From Hysterangium stoloniferum (taxonomy: Eukaryota > Basidiomycota > Agaricomycetes > Hysterangiales > Hysterangiaceae), in assembly GCA_015178975.1 (NCBI GenBank), contig WHVD01000142.1:124001-188000 (forward strand): 64,000 nt of DNA. Direction: 5' to 3'. Under the pieces are notes generated by a model. The model searched no databases. It saw nothing but the letters and a program-made list of their open reading frames with translations, and was not told the DNA's origin. Each line of letters begins with the position of its first letter. The stretch's first letter is position 1. The translations under genes and the position numbers were made by a program. This document shows, piece after piece, positions 22,090 through 33,643 of this stretch.

Positions 22090-24735
22090 ATTGAAGGCCA
22101 ATGGTTCTCAGGTTGTGCTGGGGTCTGAACCATATGGCCTACTCAAACAGTTACTGATACCAGAAAAACCCTGGAACTCAATTTCTATGGATTTCATCCA
22201 GCACTTACTGGCATCTGAAGGTCATACAGCAATCCTAGTTGTTGTGGATAGGCTCACAAAGCAAAGTATTTTCATTTTAACATATGACATGATAACATCT
22301 GCACAGTTAGCTGAACTATTCGTCACCCATGTATTTTCCAAGCCTGGTGTTCTGTCACATGTCACATCCGATTGCAGATCCGAGTTTGTCTCTCATTTCT
22401 TTAGGTCACTCAGAAAAGCACTAGACATGAAATTACACTTTACTTCGGGTTATCACCTGGAAGGCGACAGCCAAACTGAACACATGAATCAAACCTTGGA
22501 ACAGTACATTCATGTCTATTATAACTATCAACAAGATAATTGGAAATCACTACTACCACTAGCCGAATTCACATATAACAACACACTGAATGCCACTACT
22601 GGCATTTCACCTTTCTTCACAAACAAAGGCTACAACCCCAATCTCGCAATCCACCTGGAACATGATCTTGCATCCACCCATGCTCAAGACTTCATTACAA
22701 ACCTTGATGAGCTACATCAAGAACTTCAAAAAACTATTGCAATGGCCCAAGAACAATACCAATGGTCTGTGGATAAGAATCAACTTCCACCTCCTGACTT
22801 TAAGATTGGAGACCAAGTATTCATTAAAGCTGAGTTTTTCTGAACCACTAGACCTTCCAAGAAGCTTTCTGAAAAATATTTAGGTCCTTTTGAAGTTATA
22901 GCACAAGCCGGCACACTTTCATGAACTCTTCAGCTTCCCAACAACATGCATGCAGTGCACCCAGTATTTCATGTATCTATGTTAGAACCACATGTTGCTA
23001 ACATTATACCAGATTGCATACAACCACCACCACCACCACCTGTGATTATTGACAGAGAACCCAAATTTGAGATATCAGAAATCCTAGACTCCAAAATCGA
23101 CAATCACCGATGCTCTTGCAAGTTACTTTATTTGGTCAAATGGGCTGGTGTGATGTATCAGCATCATCTCATAATATCCTCTTAATTTTCTGTGGATTAT
23201 TTAATATTCTTTCAAATTTATTGTATTTTTATTATATTTTTATTGTGAAAAATAGGCCTTATTCCTTTTAACTTCGCATAAATAATAGCATATATGGACT
23301 CATATTATGCTATTATATCTTAGTTAATTTATTATAATTTTTAACTAATTATTTATATTTTATTTACTTAGTTATTACCTTTTGGCACCTTGCTGCAGCC
23401 TAGTTTGCGCATTTTTGAAGTCATGTGACTTATTAGATAAGCCTCCGGTGTCGGGATGTCACACAGGTCACGGATGTGACTGCCCGAGTCACACAAGTCA
23501 CGGATGTGACTACCCGAGTCACACAAGTCACGAATGAGTTATTACCTTTCGGCACCTTGCTGCAGCCCAGTTTGCACATTTTTGAAGTCATGTGACTTAT
23601 TAGATAAGCCTCCAGTGTCGGGATGTCACACAAGTCATGGATGTGACTACCCGAGTCACACAAGTCACGAATGTGACTACCCGAGTCATTATTAGATTCC
23701 GCCGACTCATCGTTTGCTTCCGTCCCGGGACCGCGGCCTTGAACCTTCATGTTCAAGCAAGAGGTTACAACCCTTGTCTCAGAGAAGAGAATCACATGAT
23801 AGACAAAGGGTAAATAATGAATAGAATATAAGGTCATTATGATCTCACTAATGACCTCATAAACTAAATAGTTAGCTAATCATTGAGTTATCAAAATATA
23901 TAAGGAGGGCCAAGTTTCCAATAAAACCAATCTATCACATATTTTACAGTACAGCACAGAAGCTTACCTCATCATCCTAAGGACAATAATAGCCTTAGTC
24001 TGATACACTCACTGCAAGCACCTACACTTGCAGCATCTTGAATCTTTGTCAGCAACTCTTGGACTTAGCTAATCATCTAAGTTCCCCAGCCTCACAGCTA
24101 CCCTTTAGGCTTATTAATTAGATAATAAACCTAATAAGTATCTAAGTATCCTTACTGAAATCCCTGCCAATACTAGATTACTCAAGGCCCAGCCCTAAGT
24201 TTATTGAATTAATCAAGTACAAGCACTCAGATAATCCAATACATATTACTTTCTCTATTAATAAATTATTTAACACCTTGTTAAATAACTATTAATAGTT
24301 ACAAATAAGCATACAAAAATCCGAAGCTCTTATATCAAGTCTCTGCCAAGTTACTGCGCATATATTCAGCTTCCAGCCCCTATTCTCAAGGAATAGTTCT
24401 TGTATTTGCTAAAAGAGTCATACACAGTTCTATTGAACCTTTCAATAATCAAAATAAGCATTGATTTGAGTTGTTTAAGCTTCATAGCACAACTCATTAA
24501 TCTATCAGTATTTAAATTACTGGACCTTTGCTTGTTTTATTGTTGAAGCTCTGTGACACTATAGCATATATTGAGCTATCTAAGAGAATCCCCTGAATAC
24601 ATTACAGCTGGCTATGAAGGTACAGATGAAGAAACTTCATGGATCCTAGCTACAGAGCTCAGCAACATGTCAGAAATTGTCTTAGGTTTTCATCAAGCAT
24701 ATCTGAACAAACCCAGTCCCTTAGGCTCTCTATAG
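22090..24735 (+). pseudogene. pol: Integrase and chromodomain of a beta-LTR chromovirus (element G)
   Basis: Integrase core in frame 2: Asp in SISMDFIQHL, Asp in VTSDCRSEF, Glu in TEHMNQTLEQY, then the family's C-terminal region (FKIGDQVFIKAEFF, KLSEKYLGPFEVIA, MHAVHPVFHVSMLEPH). TGA codons at 22841 and 22922 sit where CGA is plausible. The chromodomain (FEISEILDSKIDN, LLYLVKWAG) is cut inside the WAG codons by the E1 repeat and resumes after it at 24607 (YEGTDEETSWILATELSN), closing with TAG at 24733. Gag, protease, RT and the integrase N-terminus are missing; the left junction is at about 22030-22110. The sequence is a different chromovirus lineage from the one at 3183-14187. Confidence 0.9.
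23149..24606 (+). repeat. Gamma repeat, family E (E1), complete
   Basis: 1,458 bp, TGTGATGTATCAGC... to ...CCTGAATACATTACA, with TSD GCTGG (23144-23148 and 24607-24611). The ends form an imperfect 10-14 bp inverted repeat. AT-rich, no ORF. Contains a tandem duplication of about 175 bp (about 23360-23710) holding GTCACACAAGTCAC motifs. It could be a long solo LTR or a non-autonomous TIR element. Confidence 0.85.
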
Positions 24736-24906
24736 TTTTCATGTGGTATCCAACCCCTTTTCCAACTATGTCTTATGTTTCCCATTTTTGTTTGTTTTGT
24801 TTTAAAATCATTGTATTCAACTATCTAAAAAGTCTATACAACAACCTCCCCTTCCTCTCCAGCTTCTGAGATTTCCCCTACACTGATGGCCACTGACACC
24901 TCCTTC

Positions 24907-25543
24907 TGTGAAGGATATGCATATATCATGATCGGACTGTTGAATATTAGACATATTATAGTACATTATTATCTACTTTTTATTTCCTTTCCTTAATTCT
25001 TTATACCTTTCAAGCATACCTTTATTTCTTAGTTCGAAGCTTTGTGTATACCTATGGGTGCACTCGGCGCCAAAGAATGAGACACTTTTACCCAACAGAC
25101 ACCACCTCGTAACGACTCAGAACGTCAAATAGCAAGAGGTGTAAAGGGTAACATCTCAGCTACCAATAAGGGTAGCATTTTCTAACTTACTATGAGCTTC
25201 TGGACTCGAACCGTGAAGGTCAAGTCTCACTCAAATCACTGCACTCATTGACACTACTGTCAATTTACACTTTTATCACTCTACCTTAGATATCCATTCT
25301 CTCACAGGCTATCTTTCTTTTACCCTTACTGTGAGTTGTACCGCAATGGTCAACTCTTATTTCTCTTACTTAGTTGTCACGAGCTACTGTACAGTTGCTC
25401 TAGTGACATGCATCGTGTCTCACTACTAGTACTACCTGTCTAGTAAGCTACCATATTGTACAGATCAGTCAATACTTTCTAGTTGTGCTCATATAGTCAA
25501 TATTCTTCATATATTGAATGGTAGAATCTAGTGACTCTTCACA
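24907..25543 (+). repeat. Solo alpha LTR, family A (A3)
   Basis: 637 bp, TSD CCTTC at 24902-24906 and 25544-25548. Inserted in the 3' part of the antisense gene of element G. Confidence 0.92.
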
Positions 25544-26023
25544 CCTTCTCACTGACCTTCTCCGATGTCCCAACCCCTGGCCCAGTTTCATCGGAACTCA
25601 ACACCTCTAAATACTGTTTGAGTTGTTCTCCAAGATACTCTATGATGCTGGTTTGTTTCTCTAGCCCCAAGCCCAATAGTTGCAATTGTTTGGTGAACAG
25701 CACTTGTTGTTGCAGTGCTTGTGTCAGAACTGACTTGTTTCCAAGAAATATGTGCATAGGAGTCGGTTCTGCTCCTCCATTGTGTCTGCCTGCCACTCTT
25801 GATATGGCCTGTTCCCAATGGTATCTGGAAAGATGCAGCTGAGCTTTTGATTGGCACACTCTTGGCATGTGTAGCCCCAACTGTTGGCCCATGGATGGCA
25901 AATCTGACCTTGGTTAGTGCATCAATTGCACTTTGGGTTGTTTTCGGGCCCTGCCTTGGGGGCCCATTTTTGTTTCTTTAACCAAAAGTTAGAATTGTAA
26001 AAAAAAAAATAGGAGTCTGAACA

Positions 26024-26095
26024 TACCTTAGGGCTTGAACATACCTTAGGGCTTGAACATACCTTAGGGCTTGAACATACCTTAGGGCTTGAAGG
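26024..26095. repeat. 18-bp tandem repeat, four copies, spanning a splice donor
   Basis: The unit CATACCTTAGGGCTTGAA repeats four times. On the minus strand each unit contains AAG|GTATGT, so the donor of intron 2 of the antisense gene has been multiplied. Confidence 0.7.
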
Positions 26096-26671
26096 CCCTA
26101 GCACTTCCTCCTTGTCCTCCCCATCCTCTTCATCATTGGAATCCGATGGTATTACCACCTTGCACTGTACTTGCACTGTAAAGGATGTCAGTGAGGTTAC
26201 AAGAATGAAAAAATCTTTAACTTACTTTACCCTTCCATTTCTTTTTCACCTGCACCCAATCGGCCTCCCTCTGTTTCTTCTTCGCAAGCTTGGCTTCCCA
26301 ATGCTTGCAAGCAGCCTCCTCCTCTGCCAACCTCTTCTCCTCCACCTCTATCACCTTTAGCTCTTCTCTCTCCCTATGTTCCTCCTCCTCACATGCCTTC
26401 TTCTTCTCTTCAAGAAGTTGTCGATGCTCTTGTGCATTCAGGGGTCTGCTTGGATCTGATATGGGGGCAACAGTTGGCCTGGATGGGAAGGGCTTTGATC
26501 CCAAACCCATGGTCATTGAGGTTGAAGGAAAAGAGTTAAACTCAAGTGCCAGCACCCCTCAAATTTTTATATGTAAAATTTTACCAGGTCACATGATGTC
26601 TTGACATACCACCTGTAACCAACATGTTTTATGTACAAGACCTATATTTCAGCCTCCTTGGGATTTTGGCC

Positions 26672-26685
26672 AAGTGGGGGGATAC
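26672..26685 (+). other. Polypurine tract of element G
   Basis: AAGTGGGGGGATAC directly before the LTR start TGTTATGACC. This sets the sense orientation of the beta LTRs. Confidence 0.65.
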
Positions 26686-27422
26686 TGTTATGACCGTGTC
26701 ACAACCCAACCCCCAATGATACTATTGTCTGTATGTTTCAAGTTACAGATCAAGTCATCATATCAGCAACTGTTGGTATACCGACATTGATGTATCCCTT
26801 CATAGTGATCAAACCCTGTTTACACCCCTGTTCAAGTTATACTCATACCATCTGGTTATGCTTTGATATGTCCCCTTTTATTATGATGATCTGTTCTACT
26901 CTATGTTTCACATATGCCCATATATACTTGTAGCTCTTGGACTATTCTCTTTTCTCGTAATCCCACTCTCAGATAATCACAGCTTCTGATCTTATTGTAA
27001 CCTTCTGGTTTCTAGTCAAGTTTATTTGTCACTAATGGGACATTCCTGCTCTTACCTAGTTAGTATTTTGAGACACTGATAACTAGTATTTAAGTCCTAC
27101 TGTAATGTAGTTACAAGTCAATCGGAATATTGGCTCAGAACACTTGTCTACCACTCTCATAGTCCCACTCTAAATATCCTGCTCCTCACCTTTGCTTGCA
27201 CTCGCTCACTCTCAGTCTCTGACCCTTCAACCCCCGACTATCCTTCAGATTCCAATCAGTGACTTACTGAGAGGATTATTCAACAGGATTAGTTTTCTGC
27301 CTGCCCAAAATTTAAGGACATCTGACAGTAACTTGCGAGGGTGCAGCATATAAGCTGAAGCCAAGTCCTTCCAGTCGGCCCCCATCAGTCTACTGACATC
27401 AGTCAGTTTTCTGTTCTTAACA
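26686..27422 (+). repeat. Beta LTR, family B (B2), 3' LTR of element G
   Basis: 737 bp, TGTTATGACCGTGTC... to ...GTTCTTAACA. The flanks do not match each other (GATAC against GTGTG), as expected for one LTR of an element. The right flank is a Tc1/mariner gene, so element G landed in it. Confidence 0.85.
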
Positions 27423-28288
27423 GTGTGTTATAGTCAGCTAGCCTCCTTTTCAAGGATTTAGATCTGGAGACTGTGCTGGCCATTTCATAACAGTGTAGCC
27501 ATGGTCATTAAACCACTTTTGAGCTAGTTTACTAGTATGCTTTGGATCATTATCCTGCTAGAAGATGATATCAGATGGAGTTTTTCTATAAAACTCAAGG
27601 GATTGCTGAAGTTCATCCTCCAAGATGGAGCAGTAAAGCTGTGAATCCATCTTCCCTTCAATCCTAGTGGCATATCCAATGCCTTCCCAAAGTATGCAAC
27701 CCCACATCATCACACTACCACCAAACTTCAATGTTCCCTCCACCTGCCTATCAGTCAACCCCTCCCTCCCACCACCTTTTTCTATACCCACTTCCTTCCA
27801 TCTGACCCAAGATGATTGATTTTGGTCTCATAAGAATACAACTCTCTTCCAGTCCTCCAGAGTGTACTCCTGATGTCTCTCTGCCCACTGTTGTCTCTCC
27901 CTCCTGTGAGATTGTCTCAGAAGAGGGCACATCTTCTTCAGCACAGGTTTTTGGCCAGCCTTGTGTAAGAAATGACAAACAGTTTGGGAGGAGAGGGACT
28001 TATTTGTGACATCCTGAAGAGACTTGGTAACTTGCACTGCATTATCAGATTTCTGCCTACAAATGAGATGCTTAGCATAGTTGATATCAGCAGATGTAAG
28101 CTTAGTTGGATGACCACCAGAGGAATTGAAAGCCTCAGGACAGTATTCGGAGTGCATTTTGAGATAGATCCAATACTAACACCAGTGGTCTGATGAATAG
28201 AGTGCCCAGAGACATTAGAGAGGAGCAGAGTAATGATGTGTTCATGAATAGTAGGGGGAACAGTGCACATGGTGTACTGTGGGGACAA
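27423..28288 (-). pseudogene. Tc1/mariner transposase, truncated (M3)
   Basis: DDE transposase of the fungal Tc1 type. From ATG 28288 on the minus strand: helix-turn-helix region (LLLSNVSGHSIHQTTGVS), a second HTH-like part (GGHPTKLTSADINYAKH), then GGSVMMWGCILWEGIGY, QDNDPKHTSK with the second catalytic Asp, and WPAQSPDLNP before the B2 LTR cuts it at 27423. The reading frame changes several times and the third acidic residue lies beyond the break. Upstream (28289-28427) is AT-rich, probably the 5' terminal region of the transposon. Confidence 0.85.
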
Positions 28289-28427
28289 GCATGCTAAAAG
28301 GCCTTGTATATATACTTGAACATGAACAAATCATGTGACTTTTGGGTTTAAGGTTTAGAGTTTAGGTTGTAGAAGTAAAGTCATGTGATCATAAATATTT
28401 TTAGACCACTTCTTTGCTCTGTGAATC

Positions 28428-28602
28428 TTGGCAACAAAACCATTCAGATGTACAAGCTGCATTCATGGTTATGTAATCAACATTTAGTGATATTAGAGCA
28501 TCTATCATAATTTATTCATAATTTTTAGAATTTAGTTTGGGCTAATGCTAAAGGATCTTTTCAAAACAAAGAAACATCCAAACAGTTTTGTTGCCTACAT
28601 GT
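28428..28602. repeat. Short inverted-repeat element (MITE-like)
   Basis: The 5' side reads TTGGCAACAAAACCATTCAG and the 3' side, in reverse complement, TAGGCAACAAAACTGTTTGG, about 170 bp apart with AT-rich sequence between. It may be a mariner-type MITE or part of the M3 terminus. Confidence 0.45.
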
Positions 28603-29461
28603 ATGTATAATACTATTTTATTACAATAATATATAAATATATATTGCCTTGACTATGTGTGATTATATGTTAAGGAGTGTGCATGGAGCTTATTGGAGGG
28701 TTTCCAGAGAAACCCATGGGAAGGCTGGTAGGCCTTGGCTTCAGCTTATAGGCTGCACCCTCATGAGATCATGTTGTCCAATTTCAGATGGGCAGATGGG
28801 AATCCTGGGGAGTCTGGGAGTAGTTGGTGGGTTGAGGGGTCAGAGGGTCAACTGTGGGAATCCCACAGAGGTCGAGGGGTTGGGCGGTGATGAGTCAGAG
28901 GTTGAGTAATAGATAGGTCGGAACCTGTGGGCCCTGATGAGGTAAATGGCGGTGTGTTTCAAAGAGGAGATTAGAGCGGAAAATATACTGAGATTACTAG
29001 GGGGAATCTAAGCTGATTTTCTGACTGGATTGTATGTACAACATCTGCCAGACTATATAGACTGTGGAATGTATGTCATACCAAATCCAGTAATAATGAA
29101 ATCCAAACTAGTAATCATGAAATGAGATAAGTAAACACCAAATTTGGTGTTAGGAATGAAATGGAACGGAGCAGAGTCCAAAATGTGACAGGTCATTAGA
29201 CCATAATGGGAATGGGGTGGGGGCAGAGTCTGAAATGTGACAGGTCATTTGACCATAATGGGAACAGGGTACAGTTAGAGAGCTGACAGGTTTTCTGAGC
29301 AGAATCTGGTGACTGATGCATGGGACAGGGTCAGGGATAGACAGGGAAGACATGTGTGGAGTCTGGGCAGGTGTTCTGGTGACTGGTACATGAGATAATG
29401 AAGGTTGGGCATGGACAGGTCTGATGTCTGGGTTCCAGCAGGTATTCTGGTAAACTGATAA

Positions 29462-30032
29462 TGTAAGGATATGCAATGGGATTTCATGTGGGTGAGGGGA
29501 TGACAAAGTGTGAGGGATATGCCCTGGCCATGGTTTTATTAAAGTAAAATACTCCTTTTATTTTATTTATATTTTACATATTTCACTCATATTTTCCTAT
29601 TCTTTACATTCTTCGAATAGTGCACCATTTCATTAGTTCGAAGTGCTGTGTATACTTGTGGGTGCACTCAGCACCAAATAGAGAGACACACTTTTTACCC
29701 AGAAACCACCACTCGTAAGACACTAAACTAGGTCTACTACGAGCGGTGATTAGGGTAACATGCCAGCTACTACATAAGTAGCATTATCTGAACTATCTGA
29801 GCTAACTAACATCTCAGGCTTTGAACTTGTCATCTAGCTCTCTCTCTCTCTCACTCTCTCTAATATCGCACTGCAATAGTCAATATTCTTTGTATACAGA
29901 GCAGTCCAAATACATGACTCTTTACACAAAGTCCCTACTGAAATACATGTGATGACTAAGCTACTGTACAGTACTAAATAGCCAAGTGTAGTCAGACTGT
30001 GAGCACTCTCAACAGCTTGCAATATTCTAACA
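29462..30032. repeat. Miniature LTR-like element (about 150 bp without D2)
   Basis: Starts TGTAAGGATATGC, ends TATTCTAACA, flanked by TSD GATAA (29457-29461 and 30033-30037). Interrupted by the D2 LTR. It matches no other repeat in the window. Small TG...CA element of unknown family. Confidence 0.55.
29509..29926 (+). repeat. Solo alpha LTR, family D, shortened (D2)
   Basis: 418 bp, TSD CAAAG at 29504-29508 and 29927-29931. Shorter than the other D copies because of an internal deletion; a (TC)n tract lies near 29840-29860. Confidence 0.85.
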
Positions 30033-30080
30033 GATAACTGGTGCATGAAGGGTGTGGGTGCATATAGGGTAGTGCCTGGA

Positions 30081-30836
30081 TGTTAAGAACAGAAAACTAA
30101 CTGATGTTGGTAGACCGATGGGGACTGAATGGAAGGACTTGGCTTCAGCTTATATGCTGCACCCTCACAAGTTACCATTAGATGTCCTTAAATTTTGGGC
30201 AGGCAGAAACCTAATCCTGTCGAATAATCCTCTCAGTAAGTCACTGATCAGAAGCCAAAGGATAGTTGGGGGTTGAAGGGTTGGAGTCTGAGAGTGAGCG
30301 AGTGCAAGCAAAGGCGAGGAGTGAGATATTTAGAGTGGGACTATGAGAGAGGTATACAAGTGTTCTGAGTTGATATTCTGATTGACTTGTAGCTACATTA
30401 CAGTAGGACTTACATAAATACTAGTTATCGGTGTCTCAAAATACTAACTAGGTAAGAGCAGGAATGTCCAATTAGTGACAAATAAACTTGACTAGGAACC
30501 AGAAGGTTACGATAAGACTGGAAGCCATGATTATCTAAGAGTGGGATTACGAGAAAAGGGAATAGTCCAAGAGCTACAAGCATATATGGGCATATGTAAA
30601 ACATAGAGTAGAACAGATCATCATAATAAAAGGGGATGTATCAAAGCATAACCAGATGGTACAAGTATAACTTGACAGGGGCATAAATGGGGCTTGATCA
30701 CCATGAAGGGATACATTAGTGTTGGTATACCGATGGTTGCCGATATGATGACTTGATCTGTAACTTGAAATGTAGGCAGACAATAGTATCATCGGGGACC
30801 ATCAGGTTGCGATGGGGTTGCAACATGGTCGTAACA
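30081..30836 (-). repeat. Solo beta LTR, family B (B3)
   Basis: 756 bp, TGTTAAGAACAG... to ...GGTCGTAACA inside C3. The flanks (CTGGA and CCAGA) are only roughly alike, so the TSD has decayed. Confidence 0.8.
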
Positions 30837-30872
30837 CCAGAGTCCAGTGGGTTTTCCAGTTGTAACATTATA

Positions 30873-31164
30873 TCACATTGTGTTTTGTTCTTGTCAGAGT
30901 TTGAAATGTCATGTGAATATCACATAATCTCTCATGTTTAATGCCAGCTGATGAATTTTATTTTATTAAAACAAAAAAGAATTAAATCCATATCTAGCTT
31001 AGATTTGACTCTAGAAATATGAAATAAATTGTAAAATTCAATTTATTTCTAAAGAATCTGTATACAAAGTTTTGTAAGTGATGTAAATATATTTTAATTC
31101 AAATTTTTCAATTCTCTTTGTTTTTTGAGGGGAAATTAAAGGAAAAATCACTAAATACCTAACA
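30873..31164. repeat. AT-rich fragment ending in a gamma-type terminus (T2)
   Basis: No ORF. The right end ...AAATACCTAACA, in reverse complement TGTTAGGTATTT, resembles the termini of the gamma repeats at 37782, 46510 and 59752. Its left part cannot be assigned. Confidence 0.4.
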
Positions 31165-31349
31165 GGTATTGTGATGTATTAGTGTTAAGGGTGCGTACAT
31201 GGAGGGTTTCTGGAGAAACCCACAGGAAATCCAGTAGGACTTGGCTTCAGCATATAGGCTGCACCCTCATGAGATCATGTTGTCCAATTTCAAATGGGTG
31301 GATGGGAATCCTGCGGAGTCTGGGCAGAATTTGTTGGTTGAGAGGTCAT

Positions 31350-31736
31350 GGGTTGAGAGGTTGTGGGTTGAGGTTGTGGGTTGAGAGGTTGTGGGTTGAG
31401 AGGTTGTGGGTTGAGAGGTTGTGGGTTGAGAGGTTGTGGGTTGAGAGGTTGTGGGTTGAGAGGTTGTGGGTTGAGAGGTTGTGGGTTGAGAGGTTGTGGG
31501 TTGAGAGGTTGTGGGTTGAGAGGTTGTGGGTTGAGAGGTTGTGGGTTGAGAGGTTGTGGGTTGAGAGGTTGTGGGTTGAGAGGTTGTGGGTTGAGAGGTT
31601 GTGGGTTGAGAGGTTGTGGGTTGAGAGGTTGTGGGTTGAGAGGTTGTGGGTTGAGAGGTTGTGGGTTGAGAGGTTGTGGGTTGAGAGGTTGTGGGTTGAG
31701 AGGTTGTGGTGGGTTGAGAGGTTGTGGGTTGAGATA
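31350..31736. repeat. 15-bp minisatellite inside the C4 LTR
   Basis: About 24 near-perfect copies of GTTGTGGGTTGAGAG. Other C LTRs carry only a few degenerate units at this place, so it expanded here. The long ORFs across it on both strands are artefacts of the repeat. Confidence 0.9.
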
Positions 31737-32120
31737 GATAAGTCGGAGGTTGAGTGATAGATGCGTCGGAGCCCGTGGGCTCCAACTAGTGAGAGCGGTG
31801 TAATTCAAAGAGGAGTTTAGAGTGGAAAATGTACTAGATTACTGGGGAGAATCTAAGCTTTTTTTCTGACTGGATTGTATGTACAACATCTGCCAGACTA
31901 TATAGACTGTGGAATGAATAACATACCAAATCCAGTAATAATGAAAATGAAACTAACAAACAGAAAACAAGATAAGTAAACACCAAACTTGGTGTTAGGA
32001 ATGGGATGGAATGGAGCGGCGTCCAAATTGTGACAGGTCATAAAACCATAATGGGAATGGAGTGGGAGTGGAGTCCAAATCGTGACAGGTTCATTTGACT
32101 ATAATGGGAATGGGGCTCAG

Positions 32121-32758
32121 TGTGAAGAGTGGTGGATTCTGACCGCTCTATATACGAAGAATAGTGTTTATTCAACTACTATTAGAGAGTATTGACCGTC
32201 AGTACAATACTATAGACTACTAGACTGTTAGTACTAGTATAAGAACGCGCTGCACGCCTCAAGAGCAACTGTATAGTTGCTCGTGACGGCTTAGAACAGT
32301 AAGATAACGAGTTGACCTTTTACGGTACAACTAGTAGCTATAAATAAGAAAGATACTCAGCTAAAGACTGAATGTCTAGGATAGAGTATTAGTAGCGTGA
32401 GTCGACTATGGCGTCGACGAGCGCAAAGTCTTGAAAGCGGAACTCGACCTTAGCGGTTCGAGTTCAAAAGGCTACTAGTAGACTAGAGAATACTACCTTT
32501 ATGGTAGCTGAGATACTACCCTTGACACCTCTCGTTATTCGACGTCTGAGTCGTTACGAAGTGGTGTCTGCTGGGTAAAAAGTTGTCTGCGTTTAGCGCT
32601 GAGAGCGCCCATAGATATACACAAGACTTCGAACTAAGAAATACGGGTATGCTCGAAGATCTAGAGAGTTAGGGAAAAAGAGTAAGAACTAAATAATATA
32701 ATACTATAATATATGTATTATTCCACAGTCCAATCATGATATATGCATACCCTTCACA
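32121..32758 (-). repeat. Solo alpha LTR, family A (A4)
   Basis: 638 bp in C4, TSD CTCAG at 32116-32120 and 32759-32763. The 20-bp palindrome is present with one change. Confidence 0.92.
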
Positions 32759-33643
32759 CTCAGTTAGAGGGATGATGGGTTTTCCGAGCAGGGTCCGGTG
32801 ACTGATGGCAGAGTCGGACATAGACAGGGATGGAGTCTGGCAGGTAATCCTATATGTAACTGATACACAAAGTAACGAATGTTGAATGTGGACAAGTCTG
32901 ACATATGGAGTCCAGCGGGAATTCCAGTAAACTGACAATTGGTGCGTATAGAGTGCAGGTGCATATAAGTTAGTGCCCGGAGTCCAGTGGGAATTCTGGT
33001 TGTAACAATTAGCCTTATTTTAATACTATCTTCTGGAAAAAGGAGTCCAATGCTCTATCAAATTGTGCAAATACTCAATTCACTGCAAGGTAAAATAATT
33101 TAAGTATTTGATATTAATCAGTGGCAGCCTGAATAGACTTAGAACCCCTGAAGTCAAGAGTTTACTTGCTTTGCAAAGAAGGTTTTGAAAGCTGCTTTTT
33201 GCAAGCTGTTCTTTTTTTTCTATGAAAATAGTTACTAAAATATGAATAATAATTCACTGATTCCAAAACTAGATTCAACTTCGATTCTAGCTAGTTTATA
33301 TATATTTTATACTATTTATCAACCAGTAAAGGTATTTATAAACAGGTCAAAATATTAGATATAAAATAAAACACTATTTGGCTAATATATGCTTTATTTA
33401 CAGTAAGCAAAAAAAGGGTTGCAATGTTCAGTGAATTTTAACTCAAATGCTTATAACTCCAGAACTAAATTAGCTAAAATTAGAAGAAAATATACATTAG
33501 AATGCCCTGTTTCTGAAATTTAACATGATAAGCAAGTTTGTTCAAAAATATTCACTCATTGTTGAGATATTAAATATTGTGTACAGGAGTATCATTGCAA
33601 TCCTTTTATTGCTTTCATTTTATAAACATAAAGCTATTGCATT

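Larger units (their letters stand above)
24834..26516 (-). pseudogene. Antisense zinc-cluster/coiled-coil gene of element G, copy 2
   Basis: Lies tail-to-tail with pol: its TAG (24834-24836) is 98 bp past the pol stop and its start (ATG at 26516 or 26510) is about 160 bp from the 3' LTR. Exon 1 has a Pro-rich start and a long coiled coil (EEKKKACEEEEHREREELKV). Intron 1 is about 50 nt (26176-26225; donor GTAAGT, acceptor TTTACAG; an alternative acceptor lies 11 nt further). Exon 2 is acidic (SDSNDEEDGEDKEE). Intron 2 ends near 25983, with branch site CTAAC. Exon 3 has the cluster C-x2-C-x6-C-x10-C-x2-C-x6-C (about 25930-25830), as in fungal Zn2Cys6 domains, with an in-frame TGA inside. A C-terminal segment (LGEQLKQYLEVLSSDE) crosses a later A LTR insertion (24907-25543). 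Broken, but the architecture matches copy 1. Nuclear regulator is only a guess. Confidence 0.65.
28668..30867 (-). repeat. Solo beta LTR, family C (C3), with nested insertions
   Basis: TGTTAAGGAGTG... to ...AGTTGTAACA, TSD TTATA at 28663-28667 and 30868-30872. Contains a miniature LTR (29462-30032) that holds D2, and the B3 LTR (30081-30836). Confidence 0.85.
31183..33007 (-). repeat. Solo beta LTR, family C (C4)
   Basis: TGTTAAGGGTGCG... to ...GGTTGTAACA, TSD ATTAG at 31178-31182 and 33008-33012. Contains the expanded 15-bp minisatellite and the nested A4 LTR. Confidence 0.88.

Noticed and set aside
22049-22100. Direct continuity of the antisense zinc-cluster gene copy 1 with the integrase of element G as one polyprotein
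   Set aside because: Copy 1 belongs to a minus-strand element (F1 LTR side), has its own stop at 21957, and the integrase similarity starts abruptly near 22100; this is a junction between two elements.
31182-31808. ORFs of 118-191 codons made of repeated five-residue units
   Set aside because: Produced by the 15-bp minisatellite in the C4 LTR on both strands; no start or flanking coding signal.
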